A DNA stretch of 64,000 nucleotides from Calditrichales bacterium MX18-03 (GTDB lineage: Bacteria; Bacillota; Clostridia; Lutisporales; Lutisporaceae), in contig JAJGRE010000005.1 in assembly GCA_021083345.1 (NCBI GenBank), positions 186,001 through 250,000 of the forward strand, in the 5' to 3' direction. The position numbers and the translations under genes are program-made. The stretch's first letter is position 1; every line of letters starts with the position of its first letter. The notes below the pieces were generated by a model. It did no database searches. It had not been told where the DNA came from and worked only from the letters and a program-made list of their open reading frames with translations. Below are positions 8,949 through 16,415 of this stretch, one piece after another.

Positions 8949-8998
8949 TATGCAATTTTTTAAAAGGCAAAGAAAAACGGGCAGGAGGCTGCAACAGA

Positions 8999-10516
8999 AT
9001 GTTAAAGCATGATGTAATCATAGCCTGCTCCGGCCTTGCTGCTCTTGCGACAGCTGCAAGGCTGCATGAGCTGGGGAAGAAGAATATCGCAATTTATACG
9101 ACGGATTTCGGTGGCACACCCTATATAGCCGCGATTAATTTCGTGCTCCCGGATAATCCATACGGAGACACGTCACAGCAGTATTATGAGGATATGCTGC
9201 AGGCAGGCTACCGGATCAACAACAAGAAGCTTGTCCAGGACATGACATCCAACACCTTTAGGGGCTATGAGCTTCTGCGGCGGTGGGATATCGAATTTGC
9301 CACAGAGAAAGACGGCTCCACAAAGCTCCGCCATGTTTCTGGTCATACTTATCCCCGATCCCTTTGCTGCACTACAGATTTGATCGGAGCGGAAATTATC
9401 AGGAAAATGGTAGGAAAACTGCAAAAATGCGGGGTTCTGATCAATAGAGGCTGTGAATGTGTGGGGCTGCTGTCGGAAGACGGCAAGATCCACGGCATCA
9501 CAGTGAAAGATGACAAGGGAAGCTGCTTCAATGCTTATGCCCCTGTCGTTGTGGCAGCCTGGGGCGGCGTCGGAAACTTGTTCGGCAAATCCACCTATCC
9601 TCAGGATATCAAAGGCAACACCCTTGCCATTGCCAGAGAAGCGGGCGCCAAGCTCGTCGATATCGAATTCCTGGAATATGAACCTATGGTAATCATGAGT
9701 CCGACAGGTGCTGTGGGTGAACCCTGTCCAACCGCCATGCTGGGAGAGGGCGCACATCTCTTGAATACCGAGGGAGAACGGTTTATGCTGAAGGTAAGAC
9801 CTCAAGGAGAAGCCGGATCTCCAAAGACACTGATCAACAAGGAGATCTGGAAGCAGGTTGATGCCGGAAAGGGCACACTCCATGGCGGGGTATACGTTGA
9901 TCTGCGGCACATTCCTTCCGAAACGCTGAAAGCCTACCCATGGTTCTATGACCGGCTGATGGAAAACGGCGTAGATCCCAACCGTGATCTGATTGAAGTA
10001 GGGCCTATGGCACATAGCTTTTCCGGCGGCGTTTATGTGGATGCACAGTATGAATCCACTGTTGAGGGCTTTTATGCCGTGGGAGAAGCCTGCGGCGGTG
10101 TGCATGGCGCCTGCCGCTGTGCGGGAAATGCCGCCAGTCAGGCAACCCTGTCGGGTCTGCTATGTGCAGAGGGCATCATGAAAAAGAAAAACAATACAAA
10201 GACAAAAGAATTCCCCATTGAATATTCACAGGACAAAACGGTATCCGGAACCTATATTCCACAGGTTAGAGAGCTGGCGGCAAAGGCGTTGGGCATTTAC
10301 CGCAACGGTAATATGCTGAAAAGCGCGCTTGAAGCGATGAAAGCGCTACGCGAAAAAGAGGATGTGAAGAAGGATACCGAAACCTATCAGACAGTAGTCT
10401 CCGTAATGCTGATGCTTCAGGCAGCCTTGCTAAGGGAAGAAAGCCGGGGAACGCATATGCGGACGGACCATCCCAATGCGCTGGATTGCTTTGAAAAAGA
10501 ACTAATTATTGAATGA
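8999..10516 (+). CDS. FAD-dependent oxidoreductase, fumarate reductase/NadB flavoprotein family
   Basis: Predicted soluble flavoprotein (505 aa) of the FAD_binding_2 family. The fold is indicated by the N-terminal beta-alpha-beta (DVIIACSGLAAL), the central VVVAAWGGVGNLFG segment and the C-terminal YAVGEACGGVHGACRCAGNA, which corresponds to the HGANRL region of fumarate reductases and L-aspartate oxidase. The usual GSGxAG dinucleotide motif is degraded to CSGLAA, losing two of three glycines. It has no signal peptide and no Fe-S partner nearby, so a quinone-linked succinate dehydrogenase is unlikely. Within the operon it probably oxidises, or reduces an enoate form of, the acid substrate; this is inference. 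AGGAGG lies 10 bases before ATG 8999. Confidence 0.82.
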   Translation: MLKHDVIIACSGLAALATAARLHELGKKNIAIYTTDFGGTPYIAAINFVLPDNPYGDTSQQYYEDMLQAGYRINNKKLVQDMTSNTFRGYELLRRWDIEFATEKDGSTKLRHVSGHTYPRSLCCTTDLIGAEIIRKMVGKLQKCGVLINRGCECVGLLSEDGKIHGITVKDDKGSCFNAYAPVVVAAWGGVGNLFGKSTYPQDIKGNTLAIAREAGAKLVDIEFLEYEPMVIMSPTGAVGEPCPTAMLGEGAHLLNTEGERFMLKVRPQGEAGSPKTLINKEIWKQVDAGKGTLHGGVYVDLRHIPSETLKAYPWFYDRLMENGVDPNRDLIEVGPMAHSFSGGVYVDAQYESTVEGFYAVGEACGGVHGACRCAGNAASQATLSGLLCAEGIMKKKNNTKTKEFPIEYSQDKTVSGTYIPQVRELAAKALGIYRNGNMLKSALEAMKALREKEDVKKDTETYQTVVSVMLMLQAALLREESRGTHMRTDHPNALDCFEKELIIE

Positions 10517-11424
10517 AAAGAGTGATGATCTTGAATATAGCTGGAATTATCCCTGCAATGGCTACGCCGATGTTTGAGGACGGCTCAATCAATGAGGCGG
10601 AGCTGAGGAATCAGGTAAACAGGCAGATCAATGCAGGTGCAAACGGAATCTTCTGTCTGGGTACCAACGGAGAAGCCTATATCCTGAGTAAGGAAGAAAA
10701 AATCAGGGTGATGGAGTTGTTCGTGGAAGAAGCGGAAGGCCGTGTGCCGGTATATGCAGGAACGGGCTGTGTGGGCACCCGGGATACCATAGAACTTTCG
10801 GAAAAAGCCAAGGAGATCGGTATTGATGCACTTTCTGTCATTTCTCCCTACTTCGCAGCCATCAATCAGACTGAGATATATGAGCACTACGCAGCACTGG
10901 CTGAATCGGTGGACTTGCCCATTATCCTGTATAATATGCCTGCGAGGACAGGAAACCATCTGGAATACACAACCGTAGCCAAGCTGGCGGCCAAATACAG
11001 GAATATCAGGGGCATCAAGGACAGCAGCGGGAATTTCGATAATATCCTGAGATATATCGAAAGCACAGATAAGAGCAGCTTCTCAGTGCTGTCCGGCAAT
11101 GACTCCCTGATCCTGTGGACCCTGATGGCAGGCGGTAAAGGCGGTGTAACGGCAGTGGCCAACATATTGCCTGAGATCATGGTGAGCATCTATCAATACT
11201 GGTGTGAAGGAAACTTTGAAAAAGCGAAGGAAGCGCAGGACGCCATAAGGCCCATCCGGGACTGCTTCAAATACGGCAATCCCAATTCCATCGTAAAAAG
11301 GGCAGCGAACCTGATCGGCCAGCCGGTAGGACCTTGCCGCAAGCCCTTTGGCATGGTTTCCAAAGAAGCGGATGCTGCAATTCTGGAGGCCATCAATACC
11401 TACTATGCGCAGTACTTGAAATAA
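10513..11424 (+). CDS. Dihydrodipicolinate synthase/N-acetylneuraminate lyase family aldolase
   Basis: Class I aldolase-type (beta/alpha)8 protein (303 aa). Motifs: GTNGEAYILSKEEK (pyruvate-binding loop), ILYNMPARTG with the active-site Tyr, and RGIKDSSGN with the Schiff-base Lys at about residue 169. Members include DapA, NanA and many 2-keto-3-deoxy-sugar-acid aldolases or dehydratases. Its last position but one in a sugar-acid operon suggests pyruvate-forming cleavage of a keto-acid rather than lysine synthesis. The start overlaps the flavoprotein stop (ATGA), implying translational coupling; in-frame ATG 10525 and TTG 10531 are alternative starts. Confidence 0.88.
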   Translation: MKRVMILNIAGIIPAMATPMFEDGSINEAELRNQVNRQINAGANGIFCLGTNGEAYILSKEEKIRVMELFVEEAEGRVPVYAGTGCVGTRDTIELSEKAKEIGIDALSVISPYFAAINQTEIYEHYAALAESVDLPIILYNMPARTGNHLEYTTVAKLAAKYRNIRGIKDSSGNFDNILRYIESTDKSSFSVLSGNDSLILWTLMAGGKGGVTAVANILPEIMVSIYQYWCEGNFEKAKEAQDAIRPIRDCFKYGNPNSIVKRAANLIGQPVGPCRKPFGMVSKEADAAILEAINTYYAQYLK

Positions 11425-11441
11425 GTTCTGAGGAGTTTATT

Positions 11442-11900
11442 ATGATCATAGCGGATTTGAAAAGCTTAACGCCCTACAAGGCGTTAAGCAGAAACATGGA
11501 ACTTGCCATAGACTACCTGGGGGAAATCGATTTTGAGACCATGGAAGATGGAAAATACCCGGTAGTAGGTGATGATATTTATGTTGTTGTCAGTACCTAT
11601 GCGACAAGGGAGCATGGGGAGAGCAAATATGAGGTTCATCGGAACTATATTGATATTCAGTGCCTTATCAGCGGGGAGGAACTGATTTACTGCAACGAGT
11701 TCTGCCGTATGGAGGCAGATGGCGACTATAACCCGCCGAATGACAAACAGAACCTTAAAGATCAGACAGGAGAGGTTGCTATTCATTTGAAGCCGGGCAT
11801 GGCAGCGGTTTTTTACCCCAATGATGCCCATAAAGCCTGCTGCAGGCTCCGGAATGAGCCGCAAAAGGTACGCAAGCTTCTGGTAAAAGTCAGGTTGTAG
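11442..11900 (+). CDS. YhcH/YjgK/YiaL family protein (DUF386)
   Basis: Small cytosolic cupin-like protein (152 aa), last gene of the operon. Recognised by YEVHRNYIDIQCLISG and MAAVFYPNDAHKA, the conserved metal- or sugar-binding segments of the family. Relatives sit in sialic-acid, diketogulonate (yiaL) and pectin or sugar-acid operons and are thought to act as anomerase- or isomerase-like helpers. This supports a sugar-acid substrate for the whole cluster. ATG 11442 has TGAGGAG 8 bases upstream; an extended in-frame start at 11334 would lie inside the aldolase gene and was rejected. Confidence 0.88.
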   Translation: MIIADLKSLTPYKALSRNMELAIDYLGEIDFETMEDGKYPVVGDDIYVVVSTYATREHGESKYEVHRNYIDIQCLISGEELIYCNEFCRMEADGDYNPPNDKQNLKDQTGEVAIHLKPGMAAVFYPNDAHKACCRLRNEPQKVRKLLVKVRL

Positions 11901-11941
11901 TTGATCGGCGATCCGAACCCATCATCGCACAGCCATAAGGA

Positions 11942-11976
11942 TAAGAGCTATGGGATAGGCTCCCATAGCTCTTACT
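11942..11976. terminator. Bidirectional terminator
   Basis: Stem TAAGAGCTATGGG (11942-11954) / CCCATAGCTCTTA (11962-11974), 13 bp and perfect, loop ATAGGCT. It lies between the end of the sugar-acid operon and the convergent acetyltransferase gene and marks the operon end. Confidence 0.85.
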
Positions 11977-11979
11977 TGT

Positions 11980-12435
11980 TTACACTATATTGATTTCCAT
12001 GCATATTTCATTGCAGTTGGGGAATTTGGGACAGTTGATGCAATCGGTCCACACCTTGCGGGGCATGGATTCCTTATCAATGATGCAAAAGCCTTGCTTC
12101 TCAAAAAAACCGGGCTGATAGGTCAGGGTGAAAACCTTCTGAACGCCCAGCGCTTTTGCTTCCTTCAGCATGTAATCCACCAGCTGCCGGCCTATTCCTT
12201 TTCCTGTTAAGCTGTCCTTGACTGCAAGCGACCTCAGCTCCGCCAAATCCTGCCACAGTACATGGAGTGCCCCTGCACCGATGACTTCACCTTCCGCTTC
12301 AATAATGACAAAATCACGGATGTTCTCATATAGCATGCTGCGGCTTCTTGAAAGCATCATGCTTTTATCTGCATAATAATTCACCAAATCGTGAATGGAT
12401 TCCACATCAGCCAGTATGGCCTTTCGAATAATCAA
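11980..12435 (-). CDS. GNAT N-acetyltransferase, ArgA-like
   Basis: Single-domain acetyl-CoA-dependent acetyltransferase (about 151 aa). The acetyl-CoA loop is present as AVKDSLTGKGIGRQLVDYML, followed by a beta-strand ending FFEKQGF. The C-terminus has a cysteine cluster, WTDCINCPKFPNCNEIC, seen in short clostridial N-acetylglutamate synthase (ArgA-type) proteins. Start choice: TTG at 12435 has AGGTG about 7 bases upstream; TTG 12441 is too close to that site. It is convergent to the sugar-acid operon and not part of it. The role in arginine synthesis is likely but unproven, as no other arg gene is in the window. Confidence 0.75.
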   Translation of the reverse strand: MIIRKAILADVESIHDLVNYYADKSMMLSRSRSMLYENIRDFVIIEAEGEVIGAGALHVLWQDLAELRSLAVKDSLTGKGIGRQLVDYMLKEAKALGVQKVFTLTYQPGFFEKQGFCIIDKESMPRKVWTDCINCPKFPNCNEICMEINIV

Positions 12436-12616
12436 TATCAATCACCTGCTTTTTAATAATATACTGACTATCATAGCAAAAAATGAATAATAATGCAATA
12501 ACATTGTATACTTCAACGCGAGAATATTGATCTTCTTATGTCAAGATATTTATAGAATTTTTAAAAAGGTATTGAAGGTTCTGAATGCGTGTGATAGTTT
12601 TATAATAGGAAATAAT

Positions 12617-12631
12617 ATTTCATAATGTGAG
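12617..12631 (+). promoter_or_regulatory. IclR-type operator before iclR (copy 1)
   Basis: TTTCA-TAATG-TGAGA, an imperfect dyad of the TTTCA-N5-TGAAA type, between a TATAAT box (12601-12606) and the regulator start. The 14-mer ATTTCATAATGTGA is identical to 13427-13440 before the kinase gene, so autoregulation is likely. Confidence 0.7.
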
Positions 12632-13399
12632 ATGAAGCAGATGATGAATAAAGGGGTACAAGTGCTAGACCGGGCACTGGATATATTGGAGCTGCTGGCG
12701 GTTGAAAAAGACGGACTTGGTGTGACGGAAATTGCAAACCGTCTTGGACTGAATAAAAGCACTGTTCACAGGATCCTTGCATCCATGGCGGAGCGCGGCT
12801 ATTTTGAGAAGACCAAGACCCGGGGGGAGTATAAAATTGGCCTGAAGCTTGTCGAACTCAGCAGCGTGTACCTCAACAGCGTCGAGCTGAAGACAGAAGC
12901 CAAGCCCTTTCTGTGGCAGCTTGCTTCAAAGCTGAACATGATCGTGCACCTTGCGATCCTGGACGGCAATGAAGCGGTTTACATCGAGAAAATCGATACG
13001 GTCAACAGTATCCGGCTATACTCACAGATCGGCAAACGCATCCCCGTGCATTGCTCATCCCTTGGCAAGTGCCTGTTATCCGGGTTTTCCGATGGTGAAA
13101 TCGGAAAAAGACTCAAGGCTTACAGCTTTGTCCGGTATACCGATCATACCGTGACGGATAAGGAAGAGCTGATCAGACAGGTCCGAGAGGTCAGAAGAAG
13201 AGGCTGGGCAGTGGATGATGAAGAGCATGAGAACGATGTCAGGTGCATTGGCGCCGGGATTATGGACTACAGGGGAAATGTCATTGCAGCGCTCAGTGTA
13301 ACGGGTACCTCATCCAGCATCACAAAAGAAAGAGAAGAGGAAGTGGCCACAATGGTTTTGGAAACGGCTGCAAACATCTCAAAGCGTCTGGGTCATTAG
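12632..13399 (+). CDS. IclR family transcriptional regulator (KdgR-like)
   Basis: Cytosolic DNA-binding regulator (up to 255 aa). N-terminal winged helix: VLDRALDILELLA, then GVTEIANRLGLNKSTVHRILASM. The C-terminal effector domain has HLAILDGNEAVYIEKID, PVHCSSLGKCLLSGF and an RRRGWAVDDEEHENDVRCIGAGI segment typical of IclR ligand pockets. It stands directly before KDG kinase and KDPG aldolase and shares a 14-bp operator word with them, so 2-keto-3-deoxygluconate or its phosphate is the likely effector. Start uncertain: ATG 12632, 12641 and 12644 are all in frame and lack a strong ribosome site; homologues begin near MNKGVQVLDRA. Confidence 0.9.
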   Translation: MKQMMNKGVQVLDRALDILELLAVEKDGLGVTEIANRLGLNKSTVHRILASMAERGYFEKTKTRGEYKIGLKLVELSSVYLNSVELKTEAKPFLWQLASKLNMIVHLAILDGNEAVYIEKIDTVNSIRLYSQIGKRIPVHCSSLGKCLLSGFSDGEIGKRLKAYSFVRYTDHTVTDKEELIRQVREVRRRGWAVDDEEHENDVRCIGAGIMDYRGNVIAALSVTGTSSSITKEREEEVATMVLETAANISKRLGH

Positions 13400-13414
13400 T
13401 TTTTTATCACAATA

Positions 13415-13442
13415 AAGTGAAACAGGATTTCATAATGTGAAA
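13415..13442 (+). promoter_or_regulatory. IclR-type operators before kdgK (copy 2)
   Basis: Two overlapping dyads: TGAAA-CAGGA-TTTCA (13418-13432) and TTTCA-TAATG-TGAAA (13428-13442). Both have TTTCA/TGAAA half-sites as in KdgR-like operators. The 14-mer at 13427-13440 repeats exactly the word before iclR. Confidence 0.75.
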
Positions 13443-13470
13443 CAAAATAGAGTAAAAAGAAAGGGGATTC

Positions 13471-14574
13471 ATGATGACGGTAATCAATGTCAAGTCAAAG
13501 GATAGCTGCAAGTACGACTGCATATCGCTTGGTGAAATTATGCTGCGGTTTGACCCGGGAGACGGGAGGATCAGGAACACAAGAGAATTCAAGGTATGGG
13601 AAGGCGGTGGTGAATACAACGTGACCAGGGGACTCAGGAAATGCTTCGGCATGAACGTCGCTGTAGTCACTGCTTTCGCAGATAACGACGTAGGAAGGTT
13701 GGTTGAAGATTTCATCCTGCAGGGCGGAGTGGACGTATCGCTGATTAAGTGGGTACCCTATGACGGAATTGGAAGAACGGTGCGAAACGGCCTGAATTTC
13801 ACTGAGCGGGGCTTTGGGGTCAGGGGTGCTTTGGGTGTGTCCGACAGGGGAAACACAGCTGCCTCTCAACTAAAAAAAGGCGATGTTGACTGGGAGTATA
13901 TTTTCGGGAAACTGGGATCCAGATGGTTCCATACAGGCGGCATATTCGCAGCCTTGTCGGATACGACACCGGAAGTGGTACTCGATGCAGTGCAGACTGC
14001 AAAGAAATATGGGACTATTGTGTCCTATGATCTCAACTACCGCCCCTCCTTGTGGAGCAGCATCGGCGGAAAGGCCAGAGCACAGGAAGTCAACTTGGAA
14101 CTGGCAAAATACGTAGACGTCATGATCGGGAATGAAGAAGACTTTACTGCCTGCCTGGGTTTCGAAGTGGAAGGAAACGATGAAAACCTGAAGGAACTGA
14201 ACCTGGATGGGTACAAGAAAATGATCGACGAAGTGGTACGCGCCTATCCCAACTTCAAAGCAGTGGCCACGACACTGAGGACCGTCAAGTCGGCAACCAT
14301 CAACGATTGGAGCGCCATATGCTGGGCAAACGGAGAGATTTACAAGGCCAATGACTATGACAATCTGGAAATCTACGACAGGGTAGGCGGCGGAGACAGC
14401 TTCGCATCCGGCCTTGTATATGGGCTGATGACCACAGGGAACCCGTTGAAGGCTGTCAACTATGGTGCCGCTCACGGTGCATTGGCAATGACAACGCCAG
14501 GGGATACCTCCATGGCAAACCTGAAAGAGGTTGAGAGCCTGATGAAGGGCGGAAGTGCAAGAGTACAAAGGTGA
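13471..14574 (+). CDS. kdgK: PfkB family sugar kinase, probable 2-keto-3-deoxygluconate kinase
   Basis: Predicted ATP-dependent phosphorylation of 2-keto-3-deoxygluconate to KDPG (367 aa, somewhat longer than the common 310-340). Ribokinase fold: SLGEIMLRFDPG at the start, GGGEYNVTRGLRKCFGM substrate motif, and the C-terminal RVGGGDSFASGL anion-hole motif with the catalytic Asp. The next gene is KDPG aldolase, 45 bases away. AAGGGG precedes ATG 13471. Substrate assignment depends on the neighbour; another aldonate or hexose is possible. Confidence 0.87.
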   Translation: MMTVINVKSKDSCKYDCISLGEIMLRFDPGDGRIRNTREFKVWEGGGEYNVTRGLRKCFGMNVAVVTAFADNDVGRLVEDFILQGGVDVSLIKWVPYDGIGRTVRNGLNFTERGFGVRGALGVSDRGNTAASQLKKGDVDWEYIFGKLGSRWFHTGGIFAALSDTTPEVVLDAVQTAKKYGTIVSYDLNYRPSLWSSIGGKARAQEVNLELAKYVDVMIGNEEDFTACLGFEVEGNDENLKELNLDGYKKMIDEVVRAYPNFKAVATTLRTVKSATINDWSAICWANGEIYKANDYDNLEIYDRVGGGDSFASGLVYGLMTTGNPLKAVNYGAAHGALAMTTPGDTSMANLKEVESLMKGGSARVQR

Positions 14575-14619
14575 GGACAAAGCAGGTATTAAGTGATAAT
14601 AACTGAAAGGATGGGTCAT

Positions 14620-15270
14620 ATGACAGGCAGAGAAGAGATCGTATCACGGATAAAGGAAGGCGGCCTGGTAGCAGTTGTAAGGGCTGAAAGCTCCGAACAG
14701 GCATTTCGGATAGCGGACGCCTGTATTGCCGGCGGGGTTGCTGCCATTGAAATCACGTTCACCGTTCCGGGGGCGGAGCTGCTGATCAAGGAACTGAAGC
14801 AGAAGTATCAATCAGGAGAGATCATTATCGGGGCAGGGACGGTGCTGGATCCGGAGACGGCAAGAACAGCCATCCTGGCCGGAGCAGAGTACATTGTCAG
14901 CCCATGCCTCAATGCAGAGACGGTAAAGCTCTGCAAGCGTTACCAAGTGGCATGCATGCCCGGCGCCATGACGGTAAAGGAAGTGGTGGAGTGTATGGAG
15001 GCAGGCGCGGACGTTGTAAAGATCTTTCCGGGCGAACTGTTTGGCCCGGCCATCATAAAAGCATTTAAAGGACCTCTGCCGCAAGCGGTCATGATGCCCA
15101 CCGGCGGCGTCAGCCTTGAAAATGTCGGAGAATGGATCAAAGCCGGTGCCGTTGCCGTAGGTGTCGGAGGAAACCTGACAGCCGGTGCCAAGAAGGGTGA
15201 TTATGAATCCATTACGGTTATAGCCAGGCAGTTTGTTGAGAAGATCCGGGAAGCACGGGCGAAAGCATAG
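14620..15270 (+). CDS. eda: Bifunctional KHG/KDPG aldolase
   Basis: Cleaves 2-keto-3-deoxy-6-phosphogluconate to pyruvate and glyceraldehyde-3-phosphate (216 aa, cytosolic, Entner-Doudoroff lower branch). Signatures: VAVVRAE near the N-terminus, AIEITFTVPGA with the catalytic Glu, GAGTVLDPE, SPCLN, and VVKIFPGELFGP with the Schiff-base Lys at about 134, then PTGGV. ATG 14620 is preceded by AAAGGATGG; an in-frame GTG at 14593 has no better site. Together with kdgK it makes the KDG branch. No uronate isomerase or dehydratase is in the window, so upstream steps lie elsewhere or use the DapA-family enzyme. Confidence 0.93.
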   Translation: MTGREEIVSRIKEGGLVAVVRAESSEQAFRIADACIAGGVAAIEITFTVPGAELLIKELKQKYQSGEIIIGAGTVLDPETARTAILAGAEYIVSPCLNAETVKLCKRYQVACMPGAMTVKEVVECMEAGADVVKIFPGELFGPAIIKAFKGPLPQAVMMPTGGVSLENVGEWIKAGAVAVGVGGNLTAGAKKGDYESITVIARQFVEKIREARAKA

Positions 15271-15352
15271 ACATGTAATGGAGAAATCGGTTTCCATTTG
15301 TGGTATAATAAGAGTACAACTACTTATATACCAGTTAATGGAGGCGGTTCCG

Positions 15353-15583
15353 ATGAAGAAAAAGCAAAACGTAAAAGTAACGGAGCAGGGCAATAAGATA
15401 ACCCTTACCTTTAACCCCAATCTGGTGGTCAAATCAGTGAGGAACTTTGATCCCGACAACGCAGCGCCCAAGGTTCACAAGGCAGGAAAAGGAAAGGGCT
15501 CCTACAAAAGAAAAGAAAAGCATAAAAGCAGGGACGGTGAAGATAGCTCACGTTCCTGTTTTTTATTCAGAATCAGGGAATGA
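15353..15583 (+). CDS. Small basic protein, unknown function
   Basis: Predicted 76-residue lysine-rich soluble protein with no family I recognise. GGAGG lies 8 bases before ATG 15353, and an extended -10 TGGTATAAT box sits at 15301-15309, so expression is plausible. The first 45 residues look ordinary (NKITLTFNPNLVVKSVRNFDPD), then a basic tail KAGKGKGSYKRKEKHK. The last 20 or so codons run through a terminator-like hairpin and T-run (15529-15564), and the stop overlaps the convergent L,D-transpeptidase gene by 11 bp. The tail may therefore be readthrough sequence or the product of a frameshift. Confidence 0.6.
   Translation: MKKKQNVKVTEQGNKITLTFNPNLVVKSVRNFDPDNAAPKVHKAGKGKGSYKRKEKHKSRDGEDSSRSCFLFRIRE
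15529..15564. terminator. Terminator-like hairpin with T-run
   Basis: CAGGGACGGTGA pairs imperfectly with TCACGTTCCTG across AGATAGC, followed by TTTTTT. It lies inside the 3' end of the small basic-protein gene and just beyond the stop of the convergent L,D-transpeptidase gene. Confidence 0.55.
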
Positions 15584-16253
15584 TTTCCACAGCAGTTCCC
15601 ATGGAAGCATATTGCCATATTATTCGGATATCGTCATCAGACAATGCAATGCAGCCAAGTGTCCAGTCATAGGAATTACCGCCGCCATGGATGCCGATCG
15701 CACCGCCGAGGGATGTATTCCAGGGAGGACATTCCCGATGCTCGATTGCGTACTTGATCTTATCGGAAGTATCCCGGTCAATAGCCCCTTTGCCCAAGCC
15801 CTGTTTTGCATCCTGGACATTGGGATAGCTTAATCCCAGGAAAAGTGTAAACTTGCTCTCCTTCAGCCTTGTACAGATATAATAACTGCCCTCCGGTGTT
15901 TTTGAATCCCCCTCCATCTGCTTATGTCCTACGGGAGAAGCGCCTAGCGCAATTCGGAATCTGCCGATCAGACGGCCATCGCCATACAGCTCCAAATTTC
16001 TTTCTGCCTTGTGGATAATTATGTGCACTTTTTCAGGCTTTACAGAAGGTGCATTATAGAAAAAACCTTCAGTTTCAGTTCTTACCATGCTTTCAACTGG
16101 ATTTTCCGTTTCAGCAGCAGGCACGGAAGTGCTTTCCTTAGGAATCAATATAAAAGGATATTCCTCTGCTTTTATGAGAAAGAGTGAGGAAAAAGTGATG
16201 AGCAGCATAAGCATCATAAGCCTTCCTCTAAACCGCTTATTTGAACTGTTCAT
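15573..16253 (-). CDS. L,D-transpeptidase (YkuD/ErfK family)
   Basis: Membrane-anchored extracytoplasmic enzyme (226 aa) that would form 3-3 peptidoglycan cross-links or attach proteins to peptide stems. An N-terminal signal anchor (MLMLLITFSSLFLI) is followed by a linker and the catalytic domain from about residue 75. Catalytic motif: GIHGGG with His189 and TLGC with Cys201. RIALGASPVGHKQMEGDSKTPEG is the conserved substrate-side segment. The residue before the catalytic GC is Leu rather than the common His. It is monocistronic, with an inverted repeat at its predicted start site. Confidence 0.9.
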   Translation of the reverse strand: MNSSNKRFRGRLMMLMLLITFSSLFLIKAEEYPFILIPKESTSVPAAETENPVESMVRTETEGFFYNAPSVKPEKVHIIIHKAERNLELYGDGRLIGRFRIALGASPVGHKQMEGDSKTPEGSYYICTRLKESKFTLFLGLSYPNVQDAKQGLGKGAIDRDTSDKIKYAIEHRECPPWNTSLGGAIGIHGGGNSYDWTLGCIALSDDDIRIIWQYASMGTAVEIIP

Positions 16254-16280
16254 GTAAACGCCTCCTGCGCTGAAAATGTT

Positions 16281-16311
16281 GTATTCGCCAGACGAATACC
16301 TTCTTATTATA
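16281..16311 (-). promoter_or_regulatory. Promoter and palindrome before L,D-transpeptidase
   Basis: On the minus strand a TATAAT box (16311-16306) precedes a perfect 7-bp inverted repeat GTATTCG-N5-CGAATAC (16281-16299) that overlaps the expected start site. It could be a repressor site or a 5' UTR hairpin. The -35 is weak. Confidence 0.45.
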
Positions 16312-16369
16312 AAATACGCCGATAGCTGTTAACATATACGGAACGAATAAAGTAATAGGGTCTGATACA

Positions 16370-16401
16370 ATAAGGGACTTCACTTGCGTGAAGCCCCTTA
16401 T
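16370..16401 (-). terminator. Terminator after membrane-protein gene
   Basis: Stem ATAAGGGACTTCAC (16370-16383) / GTGAAGCCCCTTAT (16388-16401), one mismatch, loop TTGC. It lies just downstream of the minus-strand membrane-protein gene. Confidence 0.7.
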
Positions 16402-16415
16402 GAAATGTAGGCTAT

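Noticed and set aside
9173-10105. 310-codon minus-strand open frame
   Set aside because: Antisense shadow of the flavoprotein gene, with no motif or ribosome site.
8999-10516. Catalytic subunit of a membrane succinate dehydrogenase/fumarate reductase
   Set aside because: No iron-sulfur or membrane-anchor subunit follows, the nucleotide motif is degenerate, and operon partners are sugar-acid enzymes.
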